Position numbers and translations under genes: made by a program. DNA of 48,720 nt from 4484-232 sp964486555 (lineage in GTDB: Bacteria; Thermotogota; Thermotogae; Thermotogales; Thermotogaceae). The notes beneath the pieces are model-generated. The model had not been told where the DNA came from, did not search any database, and saw nothing but the letters and a program-made list of their open reading frames with translations. Positions within the stretch are counted from its first letter, which is position 1; every line of letters begins with the position of its first letter. The DNA is taken from assembly GCA_964486555.1 (NCBI GenBank), contig CAZANP010000009.1, forward strand, positions 1 to 48,720, given 5' to 3'. Below, in pieces: positions 48,647 through 48,720 of this stretch.

Positions 48647-48720
48647 ATGAATTTGATGGATAAAATCAAAACCAAGACCGCAACCGTTGGGGTTATAGGT
48701 CTTGGATACGTTGGACTTCC
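48647..48720 (+). CDS. UDP-sugar 6-dehydrogenase, 5' fragment (cut by window edge)
   Basis: Only 24 codons are present: after a short start, TVGVIGLGYVGLP is the NAD-binding glycine motif of UDP-glucose/UDP-HexNAc dehydrogenases such as WbpA. The family oxidises UDP-GlcNAc to its uronic acid, the first step of the same pathway as the two genes before it. ATG 48647 or 48656 could be the start. Confidence 0.8.
   Translation, partial: MNLMDKIKTKTATVGVIGLGYVGL

Noticed and set aside
1..48720. Mobile elements, CRISPR, tRNA or rRNA genes
   Set aside because: I looked for transposases, integrases, regularly spaced repeats and cloverleaf sequences and found none.

Overview
The window comes from a thermophilic bacterium of the order Thermotogales. 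RecA, endonuclease V, CoaX, SurE, RimO and the DrrA/HpkA-type two-component pair all read as close relatives of Thermotoga maritima proteins, but they are not identical to them. AGA/AGG arginine codons dominate, GTG and TTG starts are frequent, ribosome-binding sites are strong, and genes commonly overlap by 4 to 38 bases. I see no insertion sequence, prophage, CRISPR array, rRNA or tRNA. No gene-free stretch exceeds about 190 bases.

Region 1 (about 1-11.0 kb, minus strand) is one long operon of 13 genes, 10982 down to 600, in the order mbxA-B-C-D-F-G-H-H'-M-J-K-L-N known from the Pyrococcus Mbx/MBS complex. An Mrp-type sodium/proton antiporter module is followed by a complex I-like membrane arm and hydrogenase-like peripheral arm. 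The last gene is unusual: its ferredoxin-like MbxN domain is fused to an NADPH-dependent flavoprotein of the GltD/NfnL type. The likely job is ion-pumping electron transfer between ferredoxin and NADP(H). A ribose pyranase gene (rbsD) lies downstream with its own promoter and a repeated operator-like element.

Region 2 (11.0-18.4 kb) holds a PfkB-family sugar kinase, then a small set resembling the cell-wall recycling genes of Bacillus: a GntR/UTRA regulator, a serine beta-lactamase-like hydrolase, and a divergent exo-N-acetylmuramidase (NamZ, DUF1343). A GH31 alpha-glycosidase and an LCP cell-wall ligase follow.

Region 3 (18.4-25.6 kb, plus strand) is a compact housekeeping run: endonuclease V, a RodZ-like membrane HTH protein (probably from a leaderless mRNA), DUF4416, RimO, PgsA, ThpR, RecA, RecX and RNase Y. 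It ends at a terminator that lies inside the opposing gene.

Region 4 (25.6-29.6 kb, minus strand) is a two-component system, CoaX and a B12-binding-type radical SAM protein.

Region 5 (29.7-42.3 kb, plus strand) runs through surE, def, an M23 peptidase, a small zinc-ribbon-like protein, metK, rpsT, a multi-pass membrane protein, pgeF, drrA-hpkA, pyrimidine-nucleoside phosphorylase, a secreted NAGPA-domain protein and an EF-G paralogue.

Region 6 (42.3-48.7 kb, plus strand) has a PduO-type cobalamin adenosyltransferase, DUF503, YqeK, a membrane-anchored protein that may be a degenerate LCP domain, and yaaR-holB-ricT as in Bacillus. It ends with the start of a nucleotide-sugar operon (aminotransferase, hexapeptide acyltransferase, dehydrogenase) for an acetamido-uronic acid of the cell surface. 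The last gene is cut by the window edge.
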